Origin: Grimontia sedimenti
GTDB taxonomy: Bacteria; Pseudomonadota; Gammaproteobacteria; Enterobacterales; Vibrionaceae
Direction of reading: 5' to 3'
DNA length: 64,000 bases
Assembly: GCF_011045095.1 (NCBI RefSeq)
Contig: NZ_JAALDL010000001.1
Location: forward strand, 1-64,000
Each line of letters begins with the position of its first letter. Position 1 is the first letter of the stretch. A model generated the notes under the pieces. It made no database searches, was not told the origin of the DNA, and was given only the letters and a program-made list of their open reading frames with translations. This document shows, in pieces, positions 1 to 7,925 of the stretch. A program made the position numbers and the translations under genes.

Positions 1-600
1 GACGCTGCCGCCAGTCCAGCCAGCAGGTACCGTGGTAGTGACATCAGTGGTTGAACCGCCCGGTTGAGTGACGGTCACCGTAATGGTGTCACCGGGCTCG
101 GTGCCGGTCGGTGGCGTAACCAGTACTTCAACGCCATCTGCCAGCGCTCCCTCGCCAATGCCGCCGGAAGCTTCCGGGATCTCAACCAGCGGGAGTTCAT
201 CGGTGCCGCCCGGTCCGGTGCCTTCACCGGGTGCAGTCGTATCAATCGTGACTGTGGTGGATGTGCTGGGCGCTGATGTGTTGCCGGCACTGTCTGTCAC
301 TGATGCGGTGATGGTGTATTCACCTTCGGCAGGTAAACCGCCGCCTGTGCCACCCAAATCTTCTGGGGACACGGTCACAGAAACGCTGCTGCCGCCCGTC
401 CAACCGTCCGGCACCGTGGTGGTAACATCAGTGGTTGAACCGCCCGGTTGAGTGACGGTCACCGTAATGGTATCACCGGGCTCAGTGCCGGTCGGTGGCG
501 TGACCAGTACTTCAACGCCATCTGTCAGCTCTTCTTCACCAATGCCGCCAGAGGACTCGGGAATTTCAACCAGCGGGAGTTCATCGGTGCCGCCCGGTCC
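1..600 (-). repeat. Tandem 384-bp repeats encoding 128-residue Ig-like adhesin domains
   Basis: Identical landmarks recur exactly 384 bases apart: the GGCACCGATGAACTCCCG block ends at 216 and at 600 (plus coordinates), and TTGAACCGCCCGGTTGAG starts at 51 and at 435. One full unit (217-600) and part of the next (1-216) are in the window. The near-identity of the DNA suggests recent duplication or ongoing homogenisation between units. Confidence 0.85.
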
Positions 601-1385
601 GGTGCCCTGTCCAGGCGCAAAGGTATCGACATTACCTGTCGCAGTAGCTGAAGCGCTATTCCCTTGGCTATCACTGACTGTCGCTGTGACTGAGAAAGCG
701 CCATCACCCAATGCATTTGCGATATCGGTGGAAAAGAAACCACCTTCCTGCACTATGGTGGTGAGTGTTTGCACTTTTCCCGTTGCGTCGATGATAGTGA
801 GACTGACGATAGAGCCTGGCAGCATGTTAGTGGTGCCAGATATTGTCGGCGTATTGTCGTTGGTTAGCGATTGGACATTCAGACTGATAGTGGGGGATAA
901 AAGAAATGGACTGTCGCCATCTTCACGAACATCAGGGTTTTGAGAAGTAGTAGAAGAGGCATGGTTTTCGGTTTCGTATCCTGCACTGGCAATGGTTTCA
1001 CTGGCTGTTCGGGACAGAACAATAAAGCCATTTGAACCAGAGCCTTGTAATGTAGTGCCTGCTTCGGTGGCGTACTCATCGTTTTGTGTCGGATCAATCC
1101 CTTGCTTGATCGCATCGATAATCTCTTGGATCTTAGCTTTGTCTGAGTCAAGTTGATTAGGGTCGTTGAGAATTGCTGCAAGGCTATCTATTTCACTGCC
1201 GACATAAAATAAATTCCGCCATCTTCTCCGAGAAACTCAATGAGCGTTGGTTCAGCAACATCAAGCATGTCTCCGGCTTTCAAATATTCACCAGCAGCCA
1301 GAGGCTTATCACTGCCTTTTACTAATGAAGCGACTCCACTGATGTACAAGACTGTTGCGTTGCTTGGTAGCTTGACTTGACTCAT
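1..1385 (-). pseudogene. Giant Ig-repeat surface adhesin with N-terminal retention module, frameshifted near the N-terminus; 3' end outside window
   Basis: Translation from the ATG at 1385 (GAGGTG seven bases upstream) begins MSQVKLPSN and reads as the N-terminal retention module of LapA-like, type I-secreted biofilm adhesins. It hits TAG at 1188 after 65 residues. The frame carrying the rest of the protein is a different one: it opens at about 1210 (GSEIDSLAAIL), runs without a stop to base 1, and passes through a spacer typical of retention-module proteins into Ig-like repeats of 128 residues (TTVTIDTTAPG and EPGDTITVTVT motifs). Adding one T in the TTTT run at about 1207 restores one continuous frame. 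So this is either a real null or phase-variable allele or a sequence error. Genes of this type are usually many kilobases long; only the first 1.4 kb is visible. The retention-module and Ig-repeat assignments rest on family resemblance. Confidence 0.7.
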
Positions 1386-1820
1386 CGCCCACACCTCAAA
1401 AAGCTCAACGTTGGCAGTACATGCAAGTTTCAATGAGAAAATTGCTGACAATTAACTTATTAAAAGTAGGACTAAAGTCTCATTGGCGCTAACTGTTGGA
1501 AGCGGATCAACGCTGGTTGTTGGAGGAAGATCGACATGGTGTCAGATTGGCTCGATAAGGGAACTCTGAGAAATGTGGGAAGTGAACATTAAAGCTATGA
1601 CTCATAGGCAAGCGCCAGTAAGACAGGAACCAGGTTCGTCTAAAGGCTAAGGTTCGAGATTTTATTGATTGAGTTCTTAGTCTTTATTTGATTGTAACTA
1701 TTAATAATATTTTGGTTTTTGGGGGCTAAAGTCAGGAATTGGCTGATTGGGATGACGCTAGGACATAGCCAACCCAAGAAGAGGGTTGGCTGATTTAATG
1801 GGCCCCTAAATTTTTAGGGT
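1386..1820. other. Intergenic region, no gene seen
   Basis: AT-rich in its middle part. It should hold the adhesin promoter on the minus strand. Apart from the hairpin at 1767-1791 I see no conserved signal. Confidence 0.5.
1767..1791 (-). terminator. Hairpin after the siderophore-reductase gene
   Basis: Perfect 9-bp stem AGCCAACCC / GGGTTGGCT with a 7-base loop, about 30 bases past the stop at 1821. The T-tract is weak on both sides, so it may act poorly or as an mRNA-stabilising hairpin. Confidence 0.5.
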
Positions 1821-2594
1821 TTAAGCAACAGCCTCAGCATCTTTTTGCTTGATCACTTTGTGGCCTTCTTCTGTCACGCCGTTTTTCCAATAGCTGCTGA
1901 TGTAAATATTGTCTCGCTCGACGTTTCTTTCATTGCGGAAATATTGGCGTAGCGAGCGCATAGAATCGAACTCACAAGCACACCAGATGGCAGCATTACC
2001 ATCCAGCCATTCTTTTTCCTTAACTTGCTCTGCCAGTGTTTTTTCGCCTTTAACCAGCCAGTCGATTTGCATACCCTCGGGGGCTTGAATCGGCTGAATA
2101 TCTTCTTGAGAAAGCACTTCAATTACCGCATGGCCTTTTACATGTTGAGGTAGCGAAGCAATTTTGACAGACAGTGCAGGAAGGGCAGTCATATCTGCAA
2201 CCATAAAGAACCAATCGGCTTCTTTATTGATTTGCTGAATGGTGCCAGGGCCAGCAATCGTGATGGTATCGCCAACTTCGGCGTTCATTGCCCAACGAGC
2301 GGCATGGCCGCAGCCACAGTCATCAACCTTATGGCGGACAAAGTCTACTGTGATCGTGTGTGTGCTGAAATCCAACTCGCGGATAGTGTAGGTGCGCATA
2401 ACAGGCCTTTCGCCCACTGGAAGTGAACTCAGATCTGTGCTGCCATCCGGCGCAAACATTAACTTAATATATCCGCCTTCGCAGTTGGCAGGAAAGCGGG
2501 AAAGTCCTTCACCATGCATCACGATACGCTGCATATTGGGAGTAATGGCTGTGCTTGCTTCGACAGTAAGCTGAATCGGGCTCGGTTTCTTCAT
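1821..2594 (-). CDS. Siderophore-interacting protein (ViuB-type ferric-siderophore reductase)
   Basis: 257 residues, full length for the SIP family. These cytoplasmic flavoproteins reduce the imported ferric siderophore with NAD(P)H so that iron is released. The FAD-binding segment contains the R-x-Y-T-x-R signature (RTYTIRE, about residues 67-73), followed by a glycine-containing GDTITIAGPG loop and the C-terminal SIP domain ending in the SYWKNGVTEEGH motif typical of ViuB/YqjH relatives. A strong Fur box lies 58 bases upstream, so the gene should be induced by iron limitation. No siderophore synthesis or receptor gene is adjacent, so it is a stand-alone member. The siderophore it uses cannot be told from sequence. 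Confidence 0.92.
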   Translation of the reverse strand: MKKPSPIQLTVEASTAITPNMQRIVMHGEGLSRFPANCEGGYIKLMFAPDGSTDLSSLPVGERPVMRTYTIRELDFSTHTITVDFVRHKVDDCGCGHAARWAMNAEVGDTITIAGPGTIQQINKEADWFFMVADMTALPALSVKIASLPQHVKGHAVIEVLSQEDIQPIQAPEGMQIDWLVKGEKTLAEQVKEKEWLDGNAAIWCACEFDSMRSLRQYFRNERNVERDNIYISSYWKNGVTEEGHKVIKQKDAEAVA

Positions 2595-2651
2595 TATTCT
2601 TCTCTGACTACTTTACTTCACCCTAAAATACGTCGCCTTCAACAATAATTC

Positions 2652-2670
2652 AATGATAACGATTATCATT
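2652..2670. promoter_or_regulatory. Fur box
   Basis: AATGATAACGATTATCATT is a near-perfect 19-bp palindrome matching the Fur consensus (GATAATGATAATCATTATC) and sits just upstream of the siderophore-reductase gene. Confidence 0.88.
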
Positions 2671-2709
2671 TGCGTAGATTTACATTCAAGGGTGAAATTG
2701 TCGTATTGG

Positions 2710-3834
2710 TTATTCGAAACCCAAACCTTTGCCAGTAAAAGTCACCACGTGATTCCGTCTTATCGCCTCCTGCGCCGCCAGCCCAATTACCACGGCTTTC
2801 AAGCCATCTTCCAATGACACCTCAACTTCTTGCTCACCTAACACTGCGCGCTGGAATTTCTGGTGCTGATAGAAAGTGGAACCGTTGTGATCGCCAGCTT
2901 CGAGAAGCGTTGGGTCTACAGGCACTTCCATTTGTTTTGGTCCCTTGGGATCGCGTGGGCTGGAAATGACTTGAGCGACAGGGGGCTCGCCAAGGGTTTC
3001 AGTCGGCCAGAAACGGCCAGGGCCGGGAACCAGACATTCCACCTTGCCTTTGTCGCCGACAACGCTGATCTCCTCTTGATAGCGCGAGCCCTCAGCGAAC
3101 ATGCAAAGCTCCAAGCTGGCGCGGGTGCCGTTGTCGAATTCTACGGTGACATAAGCATTATCAAGGATGTCAGGTGCTTCGCCGTTGTAGGATTCGTCCT
3201 TGTGGTTGACGGCTTGACTGCCGGAAGCAAAAACTCGAACAGGGTTAGCGTTGGCCATCAGTCGCATCAAATCAAAGAAGTGGCAGCATTTCTCGACCAG
3301 TGTACCGCCGGTTTTGTGGTTGAAGCGGTTCCAGTCATCCACTTTATGCAGGAAAGGAAAGCGGTGCTCGCGAATTGAAAACAGATGGCGCTGGCCAATC
3401 TCGCCTTGTGCCAACAAATCGAGCAATAAGGTGATAGGTGGCATGTAGCGATATTCCATCGCTACCCAGATCGGTGCCGGGTGGGATTTGGCGGCTTCAA
3501 CCAAACGCGCCACATCATCAATCTGCGTACAAATGGGTTTCTCAATCAAGATTGGCAGTGAGCAGCGGCTCATGATGCCTAGCAATTGCTCGGCATGCTG
3601 GAAGTTAGGGGTCGCAATAACAAGGGCGTCTGCATCGTTCGCTTCAAGTAATTCATCCAGACCTTCAACTGAGCGGGCGGTTGGCACCAACGCTTGTGCT
3701 TTTTGGCGCATTTCTGCGTTAGGTTCGGCAAGCACGGTGATTTCCACATTCTCTAAAAGTTGAATGTTCCGGATGTGCTCTTGTCCCATCATGCCGCAGC
3801 CGAGAATGCCGTAGCGAATTACTTGATCTGTCAT
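2710..3834 (-). CDS. Gfo/Idh/MocA family protein; candidate NAD-dependent sulfoquinovosidase of the cluster
   Basis: 374 residues with an N-terminal Rossmann fold (GILGCGMMGQEH, residues 10-21, the dinucleotide-binding glycine loop), the family's EKP motif (LIEKPICT, about 104-111) and the C-terminal alpha/beta domain with K-TGG-x-L-x-E-K-C-C-H-x-x-D (about 174-188). It binds NAD(P) and acts on a sugar or related polyol. It is transcribed with the GntR regulator 50 bases upstream and diverges from the monooxygenase operon. Family knowledge: NAD-dependent sulfoquinovosidases (SqgA, GH188) share this fold and occur in sulfoquinovose clusters that lack a GH31 enzyme; no GH31 gene is in this window. 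That function is an inference from context; a simple sugar dehydrogenase is the alternative. Confidence 0.8.
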   Translation of the reverse strand: MTDQVIRYGILGCGMMGQEHIRNIQLLENVEITVLAEPNAEMRQKAQALVPTARSVEGLDELLEANDADALVIATPNFQHAEQLLGIMSRCSLPILIEKPICTQIDDVARLVEAAKSHPAPIWVAMEYRYMPPITLLLDLLAQGEIGQRHLFSIREHRFPFLHKVDDWNRFNHKTGGTLVEKCCHFFDLMRLMANANPVRVFASGSQAVNHKDESYNGEAPDILDNAYVTVEFDNGTRASLELCMFAEGSRYQEEISVVGDKGKVECLVPGPGRFWPTETLGEPPVAQVISSPRDPKGPKQMEVPVDPTLLEAGDHNGSTFYQHQKFQRAVLGEQEVEVSLEDGLKAVVIGLAAQEAIRRNHVVTFTGKGLGFE

Positions 3835-3884
3835 TCAGTCCGTCCCTTACGTTTGTTTGGTAGCCTGAGAGGCTATCGTTGTCG

Positions 3885-4592
3885 TTATGTCCATCGCGCG
3901 GCATAGCGCACGTTTACCGGGTCATACCAAGTGAAAGAAACCTCTTCGATACGATCCCGGTTTGACCAGCTCAAGCGCTCGATATAGCCGCATGCAGAGC
4001 CAATCTCAGGTTTAAAGTCTTGGTGCTTCCAGTCCGGTACATGATCGACCGTGATGCTGTCCTGCACCTTGGAAATCCAAAAGCCAAGTTTTTCGCGGTA
4101 ATACACATACAGTGACTCCACGAGATCGTCTTGGGCGATATCGTCTTTGTGCTCTCCGCTGATCCAAATCTCTTCCATGGCAGCAGGTTGTTGGTCGAGT
4201 TTTCTCAACCGGCGAAAACGCCATAGTTGTGCGTTTGATTCCAGCCCCAACAAAGACGCCACATAGGTGTTGGTGTGTTGCTCCACGCTGAGAAAATCGG
4301 CGTTTGGCAATCCACCACCGGATTTCAGTTCAAGGCGGAAAAAGTGATACACCGCCGAATTATCCGGTGTGTTTTTTACATAAGTGCCGGAGCCCTGAAT
4401 CCTTTCCAGCAATCCATTCTGTTCTAGCTCGTTCAATGCTTTGCGCAGCGTGCCGACAGCAACGCCCAGCTTTTTTGCCAGCTCTGCTTCAGTAGGCAGC
4501 CTTTCTCCCGGCAACCAATAACCTGCCGAGATTTCTCTGCGCAACAACTCGCTTATCTGGATAAACAGGGGTAATCGTGTTGATTCACTCAT
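3885..4592 (-). CDS. GntR-family (HutC subfamily) transcription regulator
   Basis: 235 residues: winged helix-turn-helix at about 8-75 (recognition part LGVAVGTLRKALNELEQ, then the wing G-S-G-T-Y-V) followed by a UTRA ligand-binding domain of about 150 residues with the subfamily's RFRRLRKLD and hydrophobic strand pattern. Regulators of this type usually repress a catabolic operon until a pathway sugar or sugar phosphate binds. It is divergent from the monooxygenase/TRAP operon and upstream of the Gfo/Idh/MocA gene, and the shared intergenic region has a matching palindrome. It most likely controls both transcripts and itself. Confidence 0.93.
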   Translation of the reverse strand: MSESTRLPLFIQISELLRREISAGYWLPGERLPTEAELAKKLGVAVGTLRKALNELEQNGLLERIQGSGTYVKNTPDNSAVYHFFRLELKSGGGLPNADFLSVEQHTNTYVASLLGLESNAQLWRFRRLRKLDQQPAAMEEIWISGEHKDDIAQDDLVESLYVYYREKLGFWISKVQDSITVDHVPDWKHQDFKPEIGSACGYIERLSWSNRDRIEEVSFTWYDPVNVRYAARWT

Positions 4593-4671
4593 TTTCTAAA
4601 AATCTCAAAATTAATAACCGTCGATATATTAGAAGGTTACTGAGCTTTTTTCTGTTTCCTCGCTCAGAGAG

Positions 4672-4687
4672 TGAATGAATTCATTCA
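4672..4687. promoter_or_regulatory. Perfect palindrome, candidate GntR operator
   Basis: TGAATGAATTCATTCA is a perfect 16-bp palindrome in the divergent region between the GntR gene and the monooxygenase operon. The 10-mer AATTCATTCA inside it recurs at 4731-4740, 53 bases (about five helical turns) downstream. The two copies flank a candidate promoter. Assignment to the GntR protein is inferred from position. Confidence 0.6.
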
Positions 4688-4690
4688 TCA

Positions 4691-4719
4691 TTGATTTACT
4701 TTATTTGTAAATCTTATAG
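4691..4719 (+). promoter_or_regulatory. Candidate sigma-70 promoter of the monooxygenase-TRAP operon
   Basis: TTGATT (4691-4696), 17-base spacer, TTATAG (4714-4719). It lies between the two AATTCATTCA elements, where a bound repressor would block it. Start of transcription near 4726 would leave a leader of about 100 bases. Confidence 0.4.
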
Positions 4720-4827
4720 CATTTATTAACAATTCATTCACTAATCATTTTCATTTCGATGAGAGTGAAAAGCAACAAGAACAATAACGTTGGTTGGCTT
4801 TTTTAAAATAAGAACAGGAGAGTTCAG

Positions 4828-5985
4828 ATGAGTGTCGTGCCTATCACGAGTGAGGGGTTAGATGCCGCCGAGGTATCTTGGTTTGCGCCGCTTTGTAGCG
4901 ACGATTATCGCTATTTGGGTGTGCCTGATGGTGCGTTGCGAAGCAGTTGGGAAAACACACGCGACATCGTTTTGACTGCTGAGAAGCAGGGCTTTCGCAA
5001 CATTCTTTGCCCGTCCTCGTATCAGGTTGGGCAAGACACCCTGACTTTCGCTTCAGCAATGGGCCCGCTTACCGAGCGTATCAATTTGCTGGCAGCAATT
5101 CGTTGTGGAGAAGTGCATCCGGCGATGTTGGCCCGTTCGGTCGCGACACTTGATCACATCATGAAAGGGCGTTTGACGCTGAATGTTATCTCCTCTGATT
5201 TCCCCGGTGAGAAAGCCGATAGCGCATACCGCTACCGCCGCTCAAAAGAAGTGGTCGATATTCTTCGCCAAGCCTGGACGCAAGATGAAATCCGCTACGA
5301 CGGAGAGATCTACAAACTCGACACACTTTCTGCTGATCCTGTTCGTCCTTATCAGCAAAACGGTGGTCCACTTCTCTACTTTGGTGGCTATTCTCCGGAT
5401 GCCCTTGAACTGTGTGGTTCAGACTGCGACGTGTACCTGATGTGGCCGGAAACCGAAGACATGCTGGAATCACGCATGAAAGCGGTGAATGAGGTGGCAC
5501 AACGTCATGGACGCACACTCGACTATGGCCTTCGTGTTCACATGATTGTTCGCGATACCGAAGCAGAAGCCCGTGAATATGCCGAGTCTCTGGTATCAAA
5601 GCTCGACGACGATTTTGGTCAATCGATTCGCGAGCGCGCATTGGACTCGAAGAGTCTTGGTGTTGCTTTCCAGTCTAATCAGCGTGAACAGGCAGACCAG
5701 TTTGGTTTTACCGAACCGAATCTTTGGACCGGTGTTGGCCGCGCCCGCTCTGGCTGTGGTGCAGCACTGGTGGGCAGTGTCGATCAGGTGCTGACAAAGA
5801 TTGAGCGCTACAAGAAAATGGGTATCCGTGCCTTTATCTTCTCTGGCTACCCGCACCAATCTGAATGTGAAATTGTCGGCCAGAAAATTCTGCCCGAGCT
5901 AAAAACCTGCTCAATGCCTGAAGAATACGGACGTGTTCCGGCGACCACCCCTTTGACTCCACTTGGCGCAGGAGAGCGCAAATAA
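4828..5985 (+). CDS. smoC: FMNH2-dependent monooxygenase of the SsuD/SmoC type (probable sulfoquinovose monooxygenase)
   Basis: 385 residues, bacterial-luciferase-like (LLM) TIM barrel close to alkanesulfonate monooxygenase SsuD: note the SWENTRDI, SSYQVGQDT, RCGEVHPAM and C-terminal FSGYPH segments. It cleaves a C-S bond with O2 and reduced flavin, giving an aldehyde and sulfite. Trp206, Arg236, His238 and His333 stand at the positions that, to my recollection, were described as sulfonate-binding in the sulfoquinovose monooxygenase SmoC. The next two genes are an aldo/keto reductase and a flavin reductase, exactly the partners of SmoC (SmoB, SmoA). The start has a good site (AGGAGAG). The stop overlaps the next ATG by one base. 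The alternative is another alkanesulfonate or carbohydrate sulfonate as substrate. Confidence 0.85.
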   Translation: MSVVPITSEGLDAAEVSWFAPLCSDDYRYLGVPDGALRSSWENTRDIVLTAEKQGFRNILCPSSYQVGQDTLTFASAMGPLTERINLLAAIRCGEVHPAMLARSVATLDHIMKGRLTLNVISSDFPGEKADSAYRYRRSKEVVDILRQAWTQDEIRYDGEIYKLDTLSADPVRPYQQNGGPLLYFGGYSPDALELCGSDCDVYLMWPETEDMLESRMKAVNEVAQRHGRTLDYGLRVHMIVRDTEAEAREYAESLVSKLDDDFGQSIRERALDSKSLGVAFQSNQREQADQFGFTEPNLWTGVGRARSGCGAALVGSVDQVLTKIERYKKMGIRAFIFSGYPHQSECEIVGQKILPELKTCSMPEEYGRVPATTPLTPLGAGERK

Positions 5986-6887
5986 TGAAATACACAGAAC
6001 TGCATCCTTCACTGTCTGCGTTCAGCCGCTTAGTTTATGGCGTTTGGCGTTTGTCCGATGATGAGAACACCTCTGAGGCGCATGTTCGTGCGAAAGTTGA
6101 TGCGTGTCTGGAGCAAGGGATCACCACCTTTGATCATGCTGACATCTATGGTGACTACTCCTGTGAAGAGGTATTTGGTCAGGTGCTTGAAGCAACCCCT
6201 TCACTTCGGGACCAGATTCAGTTGGTATCGAAATGCGACATTATGCTGCTTTCAGAAAAATACCCGAACCGCCGTGTCAAATACTACGACACCTCAGAAG
6301 CGCATATCCGTCAGTCAGTTACCAACTCTTTGCAGAACCTGAAAACTGACCACCTTGACTTACTGCTGATACACCGCCCGGATCCATTTATGGATCATAG
6401 TGAAACAGGGAATGCGCTGGATTCACTGATAGATGAAGGCTTGGTGAAAGCGGTCGGTGTGTCGAACTTTAAATCGTGGGATTGGGAATTACTGCAATCT
6501 GGTATGCGTCATCCATTAGTGACCAACCAGATTGAAATGAGCCTGATGACTCGCGATTCCTTTACCGACGGCACAGTGGCATTCATGCAAAAAGGTGGCA
6601 TAAAGCCGATGGCATGGTCGCCACTGGCTGGTGGTGAATTGTTTGGCAACAGCGAGGCGGCACAGCGAGTGAAACCTTTGTTGCATCGTGAGGGCGAGAA
6701 ATTCGATGTCGGTATTGATGCCGTGGCGATTGCTTGGCTACTCGCACACCCTGCAGGCATTTTGCCGGTGTTGGGCACCAACAATCTTGAACGTATCCGT
6801 GGCATAAGCGACGCGCTGAATGTCTCGATAGATAGAGAAACCTGGTTTGAACTTTGGACGGCAGCAGCAGGGGAGGAAGTAGCATGA
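5985..6887 (+). CDS. Aldo/keto reductase (SmoB-like; probable 6-oxo-glucose reductase)
   Basis: 300 residues, NADPH-dependent (alpha/beta)8 reductase related to E. coli YdhF. The catalytic tetrad is visible as Asp50 and Tyr55 (FDHADIYG), Lys83 (VSKCDI) and His130 (LLIHRPDP); the C-terminal LGTNN and R-x-x-G segment should bind the NADPH phosphate. In the sulfo-SMO pathway the equivalent enzyme reduces 6-oxo-glucose, made by the monooxygenase, to glucose. The gene overlaps both neighbours (TAATG at the start, ATGA at the end), so it is translationally coupled to monooxygenase and flavin reductase. The specific substrate is inferred from this context; membership of the AKR family is certain. 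Confidence 0.92.
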   Translation: MKYTELHPSLSAFSRLVYGVWRLSDDENTSEAHVRAKVDACLEQGITTFDHADIYGDYSCEEVFGQVLEATPSLRDQIQLVSKCDIMLLSEKYPNRRVKYYDTSEAHIRQSVTNSLQNLKTDHLDLLLIHRPDPFMDHSETGNALDSLIDEGLVKAVGVSNFKSWDWELLQSGMRHPLVTNQIEMSLMTRDSFTDGTVAFMQKGGIKPMAWSPLAGGELFGNSEAAQRVKPLLHREGEKFDVGIDAVAIAWLLAHPAGILPVLGTNNLERIRGISDALNVSIDRETWFELWTAAAGEEVA

Positions 6888-7357
6888 GCCGCGAACTGAG
6901 AAACGCACTTTCCTGCTTCGCCACCGGCGTGACAGTGATTACAGCGCGTCATGAAGGGCAGGATTATGGATTGACGTGCTCATCTTTCAACTCTGTTTCT
7001 TTGGAGCCAGCAATTGTGCTTTGGAGCATTAACCGCACATCGTCAACCAAACAACCGATTCTGGAGTCTGGTGGCTACACCGTCAGCGTGCTGGCAGTGG
7101 AGCATTCCGAGCTTGCGATGAAGTTCTGTCGTGACAGCCATCAAGAGCGCTTCCGTGGTGTGGAGATCCAACGTGCACCGAGTGGCCGTGCCATCATTGA
7201 AGGTGCTGTAGCCTGGTTTGACTGTGACTTAAACGGCGTCGTCAGTGCAGGTGACCACGATATTCTGCTTGGCAAAGTGACCGACTTTCACTCGCAGCAG
7301 GGTAACGGATTGGTGTTTGAACGCAGCCGCTTCGGAAAGGTAGGAGAAGTCGCTTAA
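6884..7357 (+). CDS. Flavin reductase, partner of the monooxygenase (SmoA-like)
   Basis: 157 residues from the ATG at 6884, which has GGGAGGA upstream; a longer frame from 6854 would run deep into the previous gene and is not needed. The whole protein is one flavin-reductase-like split-barrel domain: FATGVTVIT at the start, the S-S-F-N-S-V-S-L-x-P flavin-binding stretch at about 34-43, and the GDHDILLGKV strand near the C-terminus. It uses NAD(P)H to make free FMNH2 for the two-component monooxygenase at 4828. It overlaps the preceding gene by four bases and the following one by a single base. Confidence 0.92.
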   Translation: MSRELRNALSCFATGVTVITARHEGQDYGLTCSSFNSVSLEPAIVLWSINRTSSTKQPILESGGYTVSVLAVEHSELAMKFCRDSHQERFRGVEIQRAPSGRAIIEGAVAWFDCDLNGVVSAGDHDILLGKVTDFHSQQGNGLVFERSRFGKVGEVA

Positions 7358-7887
7358 TGGCAGTGGTGAAGTCAGTCATTTCGGTGCTGGAAGCCGTCAA
7401 TAACACATTGGATCGCATTGGTGCATCCGTAGCTTGGGTGCTGGTGGCCTTGATGGTGTCCAGCATTCTGCTGCAGGTGGTGTGCCGCTATGTGTTCAAT
7501 GCTGCATTGCCTTGGCCGGAAGAAGTCGCCCGGGCATTGATGATTTGGATGATGGCACTGGTTGCGGGGCAGGCGTATCGAAAGGGCATGTTTGTCTCTA
7601 TCGATATGATTTTCAATTATCTGTCGCCAAAGGTGGCGCAGGTGATTCGCATTCTGCTGCTGGTGATTGCCTTTGCTGTACTGATCCAACTGTTCGTCAT
7701 CGCACTGGAATTCTTTGACCGCGGCTTTCGAACCCGTGCAGCATCTTTTCCGCTGAAGCGGGCTTGGATCTATCTCGCGATGCCGGTGTGTTTCGGCACC
7801 ATGTTGCTCGCGAATTTAGAAATGTTCCTGAAAGCGCTTACTCATAAAGAAGGGGATGCCATCGCTGCGCAAGCTGGAGAAAGCTGA
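7357..7887 (+). CDS. TRAP transporter small permease (DctQ family)
   Basis: 176 residues with four hydrophobic segments (about 25-45, 55-70, 95-115, 138-158), the standard DctQ layout, and the conserved WPEEVARALMIWM stretch between helices 1 and 2. Together with the large permease and the binding protein downstream it forms a sodium-driven tripartite importer in the inner membrane. The ATG overlaps the flavin-reductase stop (TAATG), which ties transport to the catabolic enzymes in one mRNA. Confidence 0.95.
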   Translation: MAVVKSVISVLEAVNNTLDRIGASVAWVLVALMVSSILLQVVCRYVFNAALPWPEEVARALMIWMMALVAGQAYRKGMFVSIDMIFNYLSPKVAQVIRILLLVIAFAVLIQLFVIALEFFDRGFRTRAASFPLKRAWIYLAMPVCFGTMLLANLEMFLKALTHKEGDAIAAQAGES

Positions 7888-7925
7888 GTAGTCAGGCGTT
7901 GGTAATCATAAGGATGTGGCTGTAA

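Noticed and set aside
2863-3378. 171-residue frame on the plus strand opposite the Gfo/Idh/MocA gene
   Set aside because: Fully antisense to a well-supported enzyme gene; no family features or ribosome site.
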